Positions 31,990 through 42,254 of a stretch of DNA of 64,000 nt are shown one piece after another. The stretch covers positions 744,001-808,000 of the forward strand of contig BLLK01000047.1 of NCBI GenBank assembly GCA_021927905.1, given 5' to 3'. The stretch is from Chaetoceros tenuissimus (Eukaryota; Bacillariophyta; Thalassiosirophyceae; Chaetocerotales; Chaetocerotaceae). Within the stretch, counting starts at the first letter, position 1. Each line of letters opens with the position of its first letter. Position numbers and translations under genes: made by a program. The notes under the pieces are model-generated. The model saw only the letters and a program-made list of their open reading frames with translations. It made no database searches and had not been told where the DNA came from.

Positions 31990-32265
31990 TCAAAAAATCG
32001 TAACCGCTTAATTCTAAAAGAATTCGTACCATTATTCTGTTCTTAAATTTATATGTTTCTTGAAATAGGTTGTTATTCAATTTACGTATAATATTGTAAA
32101 AACAGTTCTCTTGGATCTAAGCAGAAATCCATCATCATCCATACCGTGCTTTCTCTATCATGGGACCATTTCTTTAAGGCCCATCTATCAAGTTTCTCGA
32201 TGGTACTTTGATCCCATAGCTCCTTTTCATCGTAACCACTTAATTCCAAAAGAATTCGCACCATA
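31990..32265 (-). pseudogene. Decayed copy of the downstream kinase gene 3' end
   Basis: On the minus strand 32100-32225 encodes a diverged version of the final 55 residues of the adjacent kinase (STVWMMMDFCLDPREL against STLWMMMDFCLYPREL; EKELWDQSTIEKLDR against EKELWDLSNIEELDR). Flanking it, two copies of a 35-bp block (31998-32033 and 32230-32265) repeat each other with a few differences. This points to at least two rounds of local tandem duplication of the kinase 3' end. Confidence 0.7.
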
Positions 32266-32361
32266 ATTTTTCTTAGACTTGTCTACGTAGATAACCCAAA
32301 TTTGAAGAGAAGAAAGATTAGTTATTCAATGGTGGCTTCTTTTAGTTTTCATTGTATTTAA

Positions 32362-33816
32362 TTACTGCAACAACAGCTCTCTTGGATACAAGCAAAAGTC
32401 CATCATCATCCACAAAGTGCTCTCTGTATCGATATAACTCTCTTGGGACCAGTCGCATTTCTTGAAAACACCTCTATCAAGTTCTTCGATGTTACTTAAA
32501 TCCCATAGCTCTTTTTCAAAGAATCTCCCAGCCAAAACAACGCAGTCAACTAATCCTTGGCTCTCACTTAAATTATCGAGACAATCGTCAAGTTCTGAAA
32601 GTTGAAGACTATAACAAAGTGCAGCCTGTGTTGTCATTGGGTTCTCAGCATCCAAGGCGCTTGCAATTTTTTGTATCAGTTCAATCCTTTTCTTTACCAT
32701 CTTTTTGTCCAACCCACTCATATCTGATACTTCCAAAGGCAAAGCTTCACCCATGTGAATTGATCGAAAAGTTTTGTCTTGATTCTTTCCATTCAATTGA
32801 AACTTCTCAAAGAGCGGGTGTTCCAATGCCATTTTTGCCGTCATTCTCTTTAGCGGATCCTTCTCAAGCAACCGACGTACTAAATTTGCAAATGGTTGAT
32901 CTGGCAATTCAGATAGTGCATCATTGACTAACTTCACAGCAGCCTTATCTTTGAATGCTTCGATGCAACTTCCTCTCAATAATTCCAGTAAAACAACTCC
33001 AATGCTGTAGATATCGGAGGGCAAACCATATTTCTTCTCTTCGTCAATACATTCAGGAGCACGATAGGTAGGAGTCCCTACTGATGGTGAGTGTGTATCT
33101 TCTCCTTGCAAGTTTGTGCAATCTTGCATCTCCTTTGTCTCGAGCAATTCCGATTTGGTCGACATTTTATAGAATCTAGATGGAACAATGACTTTTGCTA
33201 GACTGAAATCAATCAAAACACTTTTATAATTTCCATGTTCATCCATGTCCATCATAATATTATCACTTTTTATGTCCCGATGTATAATTCCATTATGATG
33301 CAAATGTGCAATAGCACACAATAATCCATGAGCAATTTCGACCTTTGTTTTTTTACTCAAGGATGAACTAATTTTTATAATATCAGTCATGGTTCGAGAG
33401 TAGAGAGGCATACATATTCCATGATATTTCATGGATACATCTCCATCTTCTTCTTGGTCGACATCAGATGGTTGCTTTACATCTGATATTTCTATAATGT
33501 TTGGATGAGCATTTTCATGTCGCAATATTCTCAAAATGGATATTTCTCGTAAGGCTCCTAGATCCATTGGTTGAGTCTCTTCTTCGTAGTAATCTTCTTC
33601 CTCACACGATGCTTCATCTTCTTGCTCTTCTTCGGATTCTTCTTCTTCTTCGTAATCCTCTTCCTCCTCTTCATCATCAGAATCTTCTTCATTGAATAAT
33701 TTCAATGCAAATTGTTCACCTTCATCATTGTAGACAGTAAGTACAGATCCATATGCCCCTGATCCAAGAGCGTTAGCTCTATGATATTGCAATAGAGGTA
33801 GTTCACCTGATGACAT
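32362..33816 (-). CDS. Ser/Thr protein kinase with DFS in place of DFG
   Basis: One exon, 484 aa. Kinase domain: glycine loop ALGSGAYGSVLTVY, catalytic-lysine strand FALKLF, then an acidic insertion of about 45 residues rich in Glu/Asp, REISILRILRH (αC), IIHRDIKSDNIMM (intact HRD and Asn), LIDFSLAKV (Ser replaces the Gly of DFG), GTPTYRAPE and SDIYSIGVVLLELL. The fold and HRD resemble CMGC kinases. DFS is rare but tolerated in some active kinases, so activity is uncertain. The C-terminal 120 residues are helical, end in PRELLLQ and have no known domain. The 3' end is duplicated downstream. Confidence 0.88.
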   Translation of the reverse strand: MSSGELPLLQYHRANALGSGAYGSVLTVYNDEGEQFALKLFNEEDSDDEEEEEDYEEEEESEEEQEDEASCEEEDYYEEETQPMDLGALREISILRILRHENAHPNIIEISDVKQPSDVDQEEDGDVSMKYHGICMPLYSRTMTDIIKISSSLSKKTKVEIAHGLLCAIAHLHHNGIIHRDIKSDNIMMDMDEHGNYKSVLIDFSLAKVIVPSRFYKMSTKSELLETKEMQDCTNLQGEDTHSPSVGTPTYRAPECIDEEKKYGLPSDIYSIGVVLLELLRGSCIEAFKDKAAVKLVNDALSELPDQPFANLVRRLLEKDPLKRMTAKMALEHPLFEKFQLNGKNQDKTFRSIHMGEALPLEVSDMSGLDKKMVKKRIELIQKIASALDAENPMTTQAALCYSLQLSELDDCLDNLSESQGLVDCVVLAGRFFEKELWDLSNIEELDRGVFKKCDWSQESYIDTESTLWMMMDFCLYPRELLLQ

Positions 33817-34256
33817 ACTAGTTAGTTGGTGGAGGGATTCTTATTGCTGCTTTAGTTCTAAATCTGTTGTTGAATAAGCATGAACACCAAACACAATGCA
33901 GTTCATTTTTATGTTTGTGGTCCAAAAGCATTGTCGTACGTCTAAATTTGAATTCTACTAAGTACTGTTTCCGTAGATAATAAAAAGTCTTATATGAATA
34001 ACATTGAAGTCAAAAGAGCTTTTTTGGTGTCCATGACGTGTAATCCCATAATCTCCGATCAGACTCCAAGAAAGCTAGCTTCGCACCCACTCATCATCTT
34101 CATCATCGACAGTTTGTCAATGCGCAAATGAAACTATTTTGTGAGAAACATAACATACCACAAGAAAGTGCAGTACGTGAATCAAGCTGCTCTCTACTAC
34201 ACGCAACATAAACATCCTATAGAAGAAACATTTAGTATCCAATAGATTGCACATCC

Positions 34257-36959
34257 ATGAAGGTAAAAATCAAAAGAAGGAACAGAAAGAACCAGGAAGG
34301 AAGCATCCAGAAGAACACGACTACTGCTTCCACCTATGATACTCAAACATTCACGAGACGAATGCCAACAGCTGGTCTTTCGTCTTTTTTCAATTCATCA
34401 GAATCCGCAGTGAATCAAAAGGAAAAGACAATGGCATCCAGTCATGATGCATCCAATGTAGATTATTCCGATGATGGACAGCCATCTGCCAATCTCATAA
34501 ACGATGTACATAGAATCTTTGAACTCATTCAACAAGAAAGACATTTGGCAGCTTATACATTGTACAAATCTACATTGGAAACTGTGAGCAAGCCAATGGA
34601 TTCACAAGAAAAAATAGCGGAATGTGCAAAAGTCAAGGATTTATTTCGTAATAATGAAAAAGAATTGCAGCAATTGAAACAACATGCTTTGATTTTAAAT
34701 TTGGCAAAGAGGAATGCCAATGCTACCAATGAATGGATTGTTTGTCATGAACACAATGGGATTACTAGTAGTTATAGGAGAGAACATGATGGATCTTTGA
34801 GTTTGAAAGTTGAAGGACGGATTGAAGGTTTGCCCCTTTTTGAACAGGTGGCGGTTATGCGGGAAGTGGACCTCTATCATTTGTGGAGTCCATTCGTGAC
34901 GCAGAGTGCGAAAATTAGTCAACTCGGAAAATTGGATCAAATTGGTTGGTAAGTACAGCATTAGGCAATAGTGGAGATGTAGATATGTGGTATATTGTAT
35001 CAGGATACTAAACTTGTTTTCTGTAGGTTTGAAGTCGGTGGACCACTCATGATGCGTGATGCACTTTATAGAGCTATAGGATGTGATTGTATGATGGAAT
35101 CGGGTGAAGTCATTGTAGTGGCGCAGGGAATAGATGATGATGAAGAGGACGAGACTAATAATGATGATCAACAGAATATACCTGATTTTGATGGGGATAA
35201 TTTATCTTATGGAGCTTCTAGTTTGGAATCGTATGATCACACAATCACAAATGCACACGTAGAAATGAATGAAGGGGATGAAGACTATATCAATAATTTA
35301 CTGGGAAAAGAAGAAATTTTAGATTCCATAGAATTGCCACCTAGACCCAAGGGATTCAATAAGGCACGAATGAAAGTCAAGTTTTTTGAAGCTGTATTGC
35401 AAGTAGAATCACCAACTACGGCAACTACTCGCATTGTCTCAAATATTGATTTGAAGCTCAAGTTTATCCCGCAATCCATCATCGAATTTATCATGAAAAG
35501 AATGTGTGGTATGATGGTTGTAAAGCTTCAAGGAGCGGCTCGAAAGATCGTCGATAAACCAGAGACCAATCAACATGCTGAACGTGTTCGAAATGATAGT
35601 TTTTACAAACACTGGTTGTTACCAAAGTTTGTCAACTATTGTAAGCATAAAGGATGGGACATGCCACAAGTTGTTGCATTGGATCCTAAATATTGTCCAA
35701 GGGAATCCTGGGACACAGTGTCGGCTCCAACATTGATGCAAACAACAGAAAAGGATGCTTCGGTTGGTTCCGATCCTAGTAGATTCTCTAGTAGAATGAA
35801 GAAAACCCTTCAGTCAAAACTACAGAAATTGAAAAAACGGCAGAGAGGTTCTTCTGTTGGGGATCTTGCGAGCGTAGCTAGTGCTCCTGCAACTTCGAGA
35901 CTTCATACAAAATATGCTCACAAGTTTTCAGAAAAGCAACAACAGCGTTTAGAGCAATTGAAGGCTTTGCAAAAGCGTATTGAGAAGGAACCAACCGCAT
36001 TCGAGGAGATGAAGGCATCTCTCAGGAAACCTTTGAAGAGATTCACGTCCCTTGGGCCAATGGGTCACGCAGTTCACGATTATTCACCTCTATTGGTTTT
36101 GCCAATCCTCTTTATCTTAAAGCTACATGCATTCTATGTAGTACCATATGAAGAGTTTCTTGCGATCGACAAGCATGCTGGACAAAGCTGTTTACTTGCT
36201 CTTGTGATTATGGTTGCGTCTATATTCGTGCATAGATACATGGTTGAAACTCTAATTGTTTCAACTCTGGACAATTATGATTTACCAATACCTAGGTATA
36301 CCGATACTAATGAGAGTTCTACAACTCGCAAGTATTACATCAAACAAGCTCAAACAGGAAGTCTTGTGTTTTCTGCAAGTCTTGCAATTGTCGCATTTTT
36401 GAATGGGGCTTTGAAGGTGTTGGTAAAATATGCATCGTTCGGTCTTCGATCTTTCTATGCAAATGTATTTGGTACACCTATTCCACCAACAATGGAGGAC
36501 GTGCCATTCTTCTTGCACATGGTTCAAAATACCCACAATATGATGATGTACACCTCTACTTTCTTGGTGGTTGCATGCAGTGTTGCAGTATACATGCATC
36601 CGTCGAAAGCAGGAAAACCTGTCAAAATTACACATGGGAAAAATTCCAGTGGAGAGGACATGGACGAAGTTCCTCTCATGTCTCCAACCACAGAAAGGCA
36701 GCTTCAGCCAATCATGGAGGAAGAGCAGATGGAAAATGAAGAAACTCTTCCCATAGAGTCGGCAGAAGCTAGTGTCTCTTCTGATACAATTTTGAGAAAG
36801 GCGCCAGTACTAGTTATTCCAAAGTTCAAAAGAAGAGTTCCTCGCCGATCATTGATGAATGGAAATATGGACGGTGAAGAAGAGGCAAATGGGCTTGACC
36901 TAATGTCACCGTTGTCTATGGGCAGTGCACATGAAGTAAAGCATGGCTTTACAATGTAA
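34257..36959 (+). CDS. START-like lipid-binding protein with C-terminal membrane spans
   Basis: Exons 34257-34948 and 35027-36959 (78-nt intron, joining IGW to FEVGG) give 874 aa. Residues about 155-470 fit a START-like fold: NEWIVCHEHNGITSSYRRE, LKVEGRIEGLPLFEQVAVMREVDLY, WSPFVTQSAKI, VGGPLMMRDALYRAIGCDCM, and a final helix region IIEFIMKRMCGMMVVKLQ. An acidic loop (DDDEEDETNNDD) is inserted. After a coiled basic linker there are three or four hydrophobic spans (LLVLPILFILKLHAFYVV, CLLALVIMVASIFVHRYM, SLVFSASLAIVAFLNGA, TSTFLVVACSVAVYM). START proteins bind sterols or phospholipids; membrane-anchored forms work at contact sites. Role inferred. Confidence 0.8.
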
Positions 36960-37165
36960 AATTCATAAAAATATAAATTGCTAGCATCTATGTAACTTTT
37001 TCCTCAAAATTGTAACAACGCTGTAGTTTATACTTGTTTTTCTAATCGTGATTGGCATTTACATCCGAATTCTCCTTTGATATTTTCTTCTTTCATAAAT
37101 ACTGCAAGATTTTGTAAATTATTCCATTTCTCGAACTCAATACTTGAAAGATGTCAATTGATACT

Positions 37166-37831
37166 TTACTCCTTCTTCGCTGCAAAATTCTTTGTAAATT
37201 CCCTTGCAGTCTCTAATGCCTTTGCTTCATCATTCTTCCAAACATCCGCAACAGTGTTATCCAATGGATCATCAGGATTAGGCGCACTCATGAGCGCCTG
37301 AATACTTAGCAAAACTGTTCTAATTTGTAACGCCGGACTCCATTTTTCTTTGAGAATATCGAGACAGATACGACCAAGTTTGTCTACATTTGGATGATAT
37401 ATTTTAGTAAGGAACCTTACTTTTGGTGGAGCCATTGGGTAATCTGCTGGAAGAAATAGTTCGAGTTGAAACACGCCTTCTTCGTAGCATGAGTCGGAAG
37501 GACCTTCAATTGCAACCGCAAAGTATCTAAGGTTGTCCGCGTAGGGCGTAGCACTGATTCCAGCAACTGGGTCAGCGATGAGACGTTGAGTTTCCTATAA
37601 AATTATGAGGGAAGGAATAGAATTAGATTAGAAATTTCTTCAAATGATTGTGGATGATGTTGTGATATGTGTGCTATGTAAATTGATTGACTGAGGAGAA
37701 GAATACTACGATTATGAATAAAAGTTTTTAGGTAGGGAAAGCCTCATTCATGTTCCTATCTTTACCTATCTAGCCTGCGAGTTTTTGGAACTGACCTTTA
37801 CAATACGTCTTGGCAAACTTCCTCCACTCAT
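37166..37831 (-). CDS. UBC13: Ubiquitin-conjugating enzyme E2, UBC13 type
   Basis: Exons 37831-37796 ([12 protein letters not shown]) and 37594-37166, with a 201-nt intron; 154 aa, the usual length. It follows UBC13/UBE2N almost residue for residue: [61 protein letters not shown] (Cys of GRICLDIL is the active site), [17 protein letters not shown] and [18 protein letters not shown]13 with a UEV partner builds Lys63-linked ubiquitin chains in DNA-damage tolerance and signalling. Convergent with the START-like gene. Confidence 0.94.
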
Positions 37832-38088
37832 TATATTCTTTTCTATGAAAAATGTAGTCAATACGTAAGGTATGACAGTAGTTGATTTGTGATTGTAACT
37901 AATTGATTGTCTTGAATACCTTGAGAGAATTACACTACCTTACTTACCGTAGTACGAGAACCAATACAGTAAGTATGGATGTTGGTGCAGACTTGTAACC
38001 TAAGAATATGTAGTCTAGGTATACATAGATTATAGACAAAATCGACGTCATTGGTGTTTACAGAAAATAATTCGATTAGAGGTATGGT

Positions 38089-38436
38089 ATGCTTACAAAA
38101 CATAAACCTTTTGGATCTCCTACTAGCACCAAATGCTTTGTAATTTATAATGTACATTTGCAACCAATTACTGTAGCTGTAATGATGTTAATTTTAAGAT
38201 TTGGACCAAGGGTCGAGGATGATCCAGAAGATGGAACTGAGTTTATATCAGAACATGCTGTCATGGACGAGCTCACTTTTGATGAGGAGAATGCTGAGGC
38301 TATGTCACCTTTACGACTTCCAAGCGTTGGGTATGGATCTACGAAAGATTTGTCGGGTAAATCTGCATCTATGAGAAGAAGTACTCATTCTCACTTTTCA
38401 AGATCAGCTCATGTTAGAGCATCCTTGAAAGATTAG
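38089..38436 (+). CDS. Possible C-terminal fragment of a membrane protein
   Basis: A 115-codon frame whose second half reads like a genuine cytosolic tail: RFGPRVEDDPEDGTEF, then Ser-rich GYGSTKDLSGKSASMRRSTH. A short hydrophobic segment (ITVAVMMLILRFG) precedes it. Nothing upstream supplies the rest of a protein, so it could be the last exon of a gene or a truncated duplicate. No family recognised. Confidence 0.35.
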   Translation: MLTKHKPFGSPTSTKCFVIYNVHLQPITVAVMMLILRFGPRVEDDPEDGTEFISEHAVMDELTFDEENAEAMSPLRLPSVGYGSTKDLSGKSASMRRSTHSHFSRSAHVRASLKD

Positions 38437-38765
38437 AAACTGTACACATAATTCTAAACGAATTACATTAGTTGAAAGTATGAAAGCATTCAATGCACAT
38501 TGATTTTGGAAAGAACCATAATGCGAATCTTATTTTAAATAGCAACATTGTGTTGCGGGCAACAAGGGAGACTCATCTCTCCTTTACTCCTCTGGGCATG
38601 CAGTGTTGATAATTGCAAGCAAAAGGTCTTCGTAGTTGCCTTTACACTCGTCTCTGACACGATCGTGAATACTCTTTTCAAATAATTCTAGATGTGCGTC
38701 ATTCACGAACTTCAGATACTTTTGATATCCCACTCCACCTTTTCCCCCCTTTTTTGGCGAAAAAA

Positions 38766-38778
38766 CGCGACTGTCGCG
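38766..38778. repeat. Subterminal palindrome CGCGACTGTCGCG, left end
   Basis: A near-perfect 13-bp palindrome 38 bp from the left end of the element. Two more copies (42382-42394 with one change, and 42411-42423) lie near the right end. Such subterminal palindromes are typical transposase-binding sites; that use is inferred. Confidence 0.6.
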
Positions 38779-39097
38779 CTTTCACCTCTTCGCGCAAAAA
38801 TCGCTAACTATCGCTAAACATCCTTTTTACATCATATAAACCATACACATTACTATTTTCCAATGTAGATTCATTTGAACACAAAACTACTTTGTACTGG
38901 TATCCCTCGAACGACAGACAGACCATCCCCCCTCTCTCTTGATGATGAGCTGGTGAGTACAGATCTTTCGTTCGAAATCTATTTGCGTCGTCAACGAAAA
39001 GGAAGAAGGAACCAATCATCACATCATCGACTTCATCTATCACTTCAATACATGCTCACACATTCGTCCAACTTTTATTCGCAATTATTCATCAAAC

Positions 39098-41737
39098 ATG
39101 GATCCAAATGAACATGAAGAACTTATCGGTGAACATCTTGGCGCATCTGATGCTGAAGAGGAGGAAGATACGGAAGAAGAAGAACCAAATCTAGATGACA
39201 CATCCAAGAAGAAATGGCATGATGTTCATCCGTCTGATGTAAATTTTAACATCAACGAAGGCCGAAAAAAAGCATTCTCTTCTGCACGTGAGGAAGTTCT
39301 TCATTATAAGAAGCGGCTAAAAGAAAAAACAGGGAAATCAGTTCTACACATATATGATGCTATCGATGTAATATTTGGTGTAGAGTCTCCTTTCTTCAGA
39401 GAACTTGCAATCATCCTTGGTACCACTCATGATCCAGAGGAAACCTACAAGTTTTTAGCAACATTTACTTTCCAGTGTATTATGACAAAGGATACTAATA
39501 AATTTTATGATATATTGGAGAAACTAACCGGAAAAGGTGCATCGACAAATGTTCCACTTGCGAGAGAAGAGTACGAAGAGTATTGGAGAAAGTTAGCTGA
39601 ACATGGAATGAAAAGATCTGTTGTATCTGATTCATTTCGGTCTGTGCCTGGCTGGGAAAGATTACAACAGGTACTCAATGCATTATGCAGAGAATTGATG
39701 ATCGAGGGTAGAGAAGGAAAGATTTCTTTAGTTTTCGATGACGACAAAATCTGGCTTACCGTTTCAGGCGCGAATGGGGTAGATAAATTTAAACTTAAGA
39801 TTGTTCGGCACACAAAAGACAATCGTGACGGTTTAAATGCACACTCCTTATGTACAACCGGATTCATGTTCCCAGTGAACATCCAGTACGAAATGGAGAA
39901 AGATTCCCCGCTTCAAGCATACGAAAGAGCGATGTCACAGGTTAACTCTTCTGCGTCAAACGAGGTTAATCTAATCACTTATACGGATAGAGGATATACA
40001 GACAAAGCCCGCGTTGCAAAAAGAATGAAAAAAGGAGGAGATCTTGCTGCAACTGTACAACGACAACAGGGATGGGGATTTACCTATGATCAATATCTAC
40101 AAAGTAACGATACAAGGAAACTCTTGAATACTCAGGGTTGTGCAAGCCAGTTTGTCAAGTATCAGAAGATTCATAACAAGACTCTTACCTTATCTGCATT
40201 CAAAAACGGAACAAACAGCATTTCCCTTGCTATTTCCACATTACACAGCGGTCATTCGTGGGAAGGCATTCCATTCAACAATGACTGCACATACCCTTCT
40301 CAGTCCGATTGTCTAAAGGAGATCTATACCAATAAAGAGGCTGTTGAGAATCCAGAATCATGTAAGGATGCAATTCTAGATCTCATGAGAGGCAGAGTAA
40401 AGTTTCTAACACGTGAACAAGGAACATCAGATTGGTTTCTATTGCGAAAAATGAGTTTTTCTTCTTCGATCGCATCATCGGCGTTCAATTCTTATTTCCC
40501 ACTTCTTTACAGTGGAGAAAAAAAAACAGAAGCTTCTTTGGTTGCACAAATTCTACGTGGTCCTACATGGCAGAGATACTACGTTCCTTTACATGATCAA
40601 GTCCAAGGAACGGTCATTGATATTTCAAAAGAGAATGACCAATTTCTTTCGTTTATGAAGGTTCTTGCTGAGACTCCTTTTCCGGAAAGCGATAGACCTA
40701 TTCGGAATGAACCCGTAATTTGTGAGAAATTTGTAGATGCTGTAGGTCGAGGGGCTCTCTCAAGTGTGACAAATGTCAAAAGAGTACTCGCAGCTTTCGG
40801 TACAGGTCTCGTGGCAAGAGAAGACAAACCTTACATAAAAGATAGTATTGATGGTCTACTAGTTGTAGAACTTGATGATGATGAAAATAGTCAAGAAGTG
40901 TGGGGTGTTGAGATAAAGTCTAGGGTTGCTACGGATGAAATTAACAAAGAAACCGACTATCAAAAAAAAGTGTATGGCGAGTGGCGTAGACACAACGATG
41001 AATGGAAGTATGATTGGACATATACAGAATGTAAAACTTACTCATGTTTTACAAAAGACGTTATGCACAAAGCAATTCGAAAAATGGCAGAGAGATGCCA
41101 AATTCTTCATCATGCAAGTATTTATGAACTCGATAAGATGGTTTTCCTTGTTGGAGATAGAGAAGGATATATCTTACAAGGAAATATTATTACTTTATCT
41201 GCTACGTCAATCCGATCGTATAATAACGTTCTTGAAGAGATGTATGATGATACATTAGCTTGGGCTTATGATGAAAACAGAGAGAGAGAATTAAACAAAG
41301 TCAAGGATCTGGCTGCTACCATCAAATCAATTGGTGGCAGAGAGGAATTTGAATCCGTATTCTATCTCTGGAGACACGTTTCTCAGAATGAGACACTGCC
41401 TTTACCACCATTGAAAAGATTGATACCCGCAATTCACGCCACTTGGAATGCTCATAAATCTGGTTCTGATACTACAACAGCACTTATTGAAGATCATAGA
41501 TTTCAACATCCGCATTGTAATACAAACAGTCGTGCTTCCTCAAGACTCATACTTATCGCCTTTGTTGTTGCACACCGCGGAATCCAAGTCGTTGGATTCA
41601 ATGAATCTAGTCATGAAAATATCCAAAATCTCCGCAAAAGCGCATCCAAAAGAAGTACATTCCACCAGTCGTTGAATCATATTCATGATTACTTTTTGCA
41701 CAAAATTCAAACTATAAGAAATCAGGATGATTCATGA
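39098..41737 (+). CDS. Element-encoded protein with YqaJ-like PD-(D/E)XK nuclease motifs
   Basis: 879 aa. The N-terminus is acidic (EEEEDTEEEEPNLDD). In the middle, LVFDDDKIWLTVSG and LITYTDRGYTDKARV look like the first two acidic β-strands of a DDE-type transposase core (the DRGYT turn is typical), but a third acidic residue could not be placed. Residues about 440-640 carry YqaJ/λ-exonuclease-like motifs: QGTSDWFLLRKMSFSSSIAS, NEPVICEKFV, SIDGLLVVEL and WGVEIKSRV, giving the D…ExK catalytic set. The frame ends at a 49-bp tandem duplication, after which the natural C-terminal region continues in another frame. Function inferred: element mobilisation. Confidence 0.72.
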   Translation: MDPNEHEELIGEHLGASDAEEEEDTEEEEPNLDDTSKKKWHDVHPSDVNFNINEGRKKAFSSAREEVLHYKKRLKEKTGKSVLHIYDAIDVIFGVESPFFRELAIILGTTHDPEETYKFLATFTFQCIMTKDTNKFYDILEKLTGKGASTNVPLAREEYEEYWRKLAEHGMKRSVVSDSFRSVPGWERLQQVLNALCRELMIEGREGKISLVFDDDKIWLTVSGANGVDKFKLKIVRHTKDNRDGLNAHSLCTTGFMFPVNIQYEMEKDSPLQAYERAMSQVNSSASNEVNLITYTDRGYTDKARVAKRMKKGGDLAATVQRQQGWGFTYDQYLQSNDTRKLLNTQGCASQFVKYQKIHNKTLTLSAFKNGTNSISLAISTLHSGHSWEGIPFNNDCTYPSQSDCLKEIYTNKEAVENPESCKDAILDLMRGRVKFLTREQGTSDWFLLRKMSFSSSIASSAFNSYFPLLYSGEKKTEASLVAQILRGPTWQRYYVPLHDQVQGTVIDISKENDQFLSFMKVLAETPFPESDRPIRNEPVICEKFVDAVGRGALSSVTNVKRVLAAFGTGLVAREDKPYIKDSIDGLLVVELDDDENSQEVWGVEIKSRVATDEINKETDYQKKVYGEWRRHNDEWKYDWTYTECKTYSCFTKDVMHKAIRKMAERCQILHHASIYELDKMVFLVGDREGYILQGNIITLSATSIRSYNNVLEEMYDDTLAWAYDENRERELNKVKDLAATIKSIGGREEFESVFYLWRHVSQNETLPLPPLKRLIPAIHATWNAHKSGSDTTTALIEDHRFQHPHCNTNSRASSRLILIAFVVAHRGIQVVGFNESSHENIQNLRKSASKRSTFHQSLNHIHDYFLHKIQTIRNQDDS

Positions 41738-41778
41738 TTACTTTTTGCACAAAATTCAAACTATAAGAAATCAGGATG
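41681..41778. repeat. 49-bp tandem duplication at the frame break
   Basis: Positions 41681-41729 and 41730-41778 are identical 49-bp direct repeats. Because 49 is not a multiple of three, the second copy shifts the reading frame and separates the long frame from its Cys-rich tail. Confidence 0.95.
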
Positions 41779-42254
41779 CGTCTAGCCAAGGCCCATCTCT
41801 TCTTGCTACTGACAGTCTTCGAAGATCACGCCGTTTAAATGTAGAAATTGTGAGATACCCAGCTCCAAGAACAAATGAAACTCCAACAAGAAATACAAGA
41901 ACCAAAAGAAATAGGACACCCGACTGTAGTGAGTATTGGTCAAGAATCCGTGCTTGTAGAGGATCAGGTGGCTTCCCAGTCCAAATGCAATATATTGAAA
42001 AGGGAAGACTTAAAACTCGTCCAATAAAGTGCTGGTTATGTGGTAAAGATACCCATGTGATGTGTTTGTACTGTCGTAGAGGGTTTTGCAATGGTAGAAT
42101 AACTATCAAGAATCAAGAATTTCCAGAAGGGACTTACCGTATTCCAACATTAAAGAACCCTCAAGAATATTGGTACGGTGTTCAAACATGCTACATGAAA
42201 GAACATTTCTTTTATGTAGAGGAGACAGAGGAGACAGAAAGTAATGAAAGTTAA
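41727..42254 (+). CDS. Cys-rich C-terminal part of the element protein, out of frame
   Basis: 175 codons that continue naturally from the 49-bp repeat. After a basic region (NTRTKRNRTPDCSEYW) comes CWLCGKDTHVMCLYCRRGFC, a double CxxC-like zinc ribbon that commonly ends eukaryotic transposases such as piggyBac-type proteins. It was probably once the C-terminus of the 879-residue protein; as it stands it lacks a convincing start of its own. Confidence 0.65.
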   Translation: MIHDYFLHKIQTIRNQDASSQGPSLLATDSLRRSRRLNVEIVRYPAPRTNETPTRNTRTKRNRTPDCSEYWSRIRACRGSGGFPVQMQYIEKGRLKTRPIKCWLCGKDTHVMCLYCRRGFCNGRITIKNQEFPEGTYRIPTLKNPQEYWYGVQTCYMKEHFFYVEETEETESNES

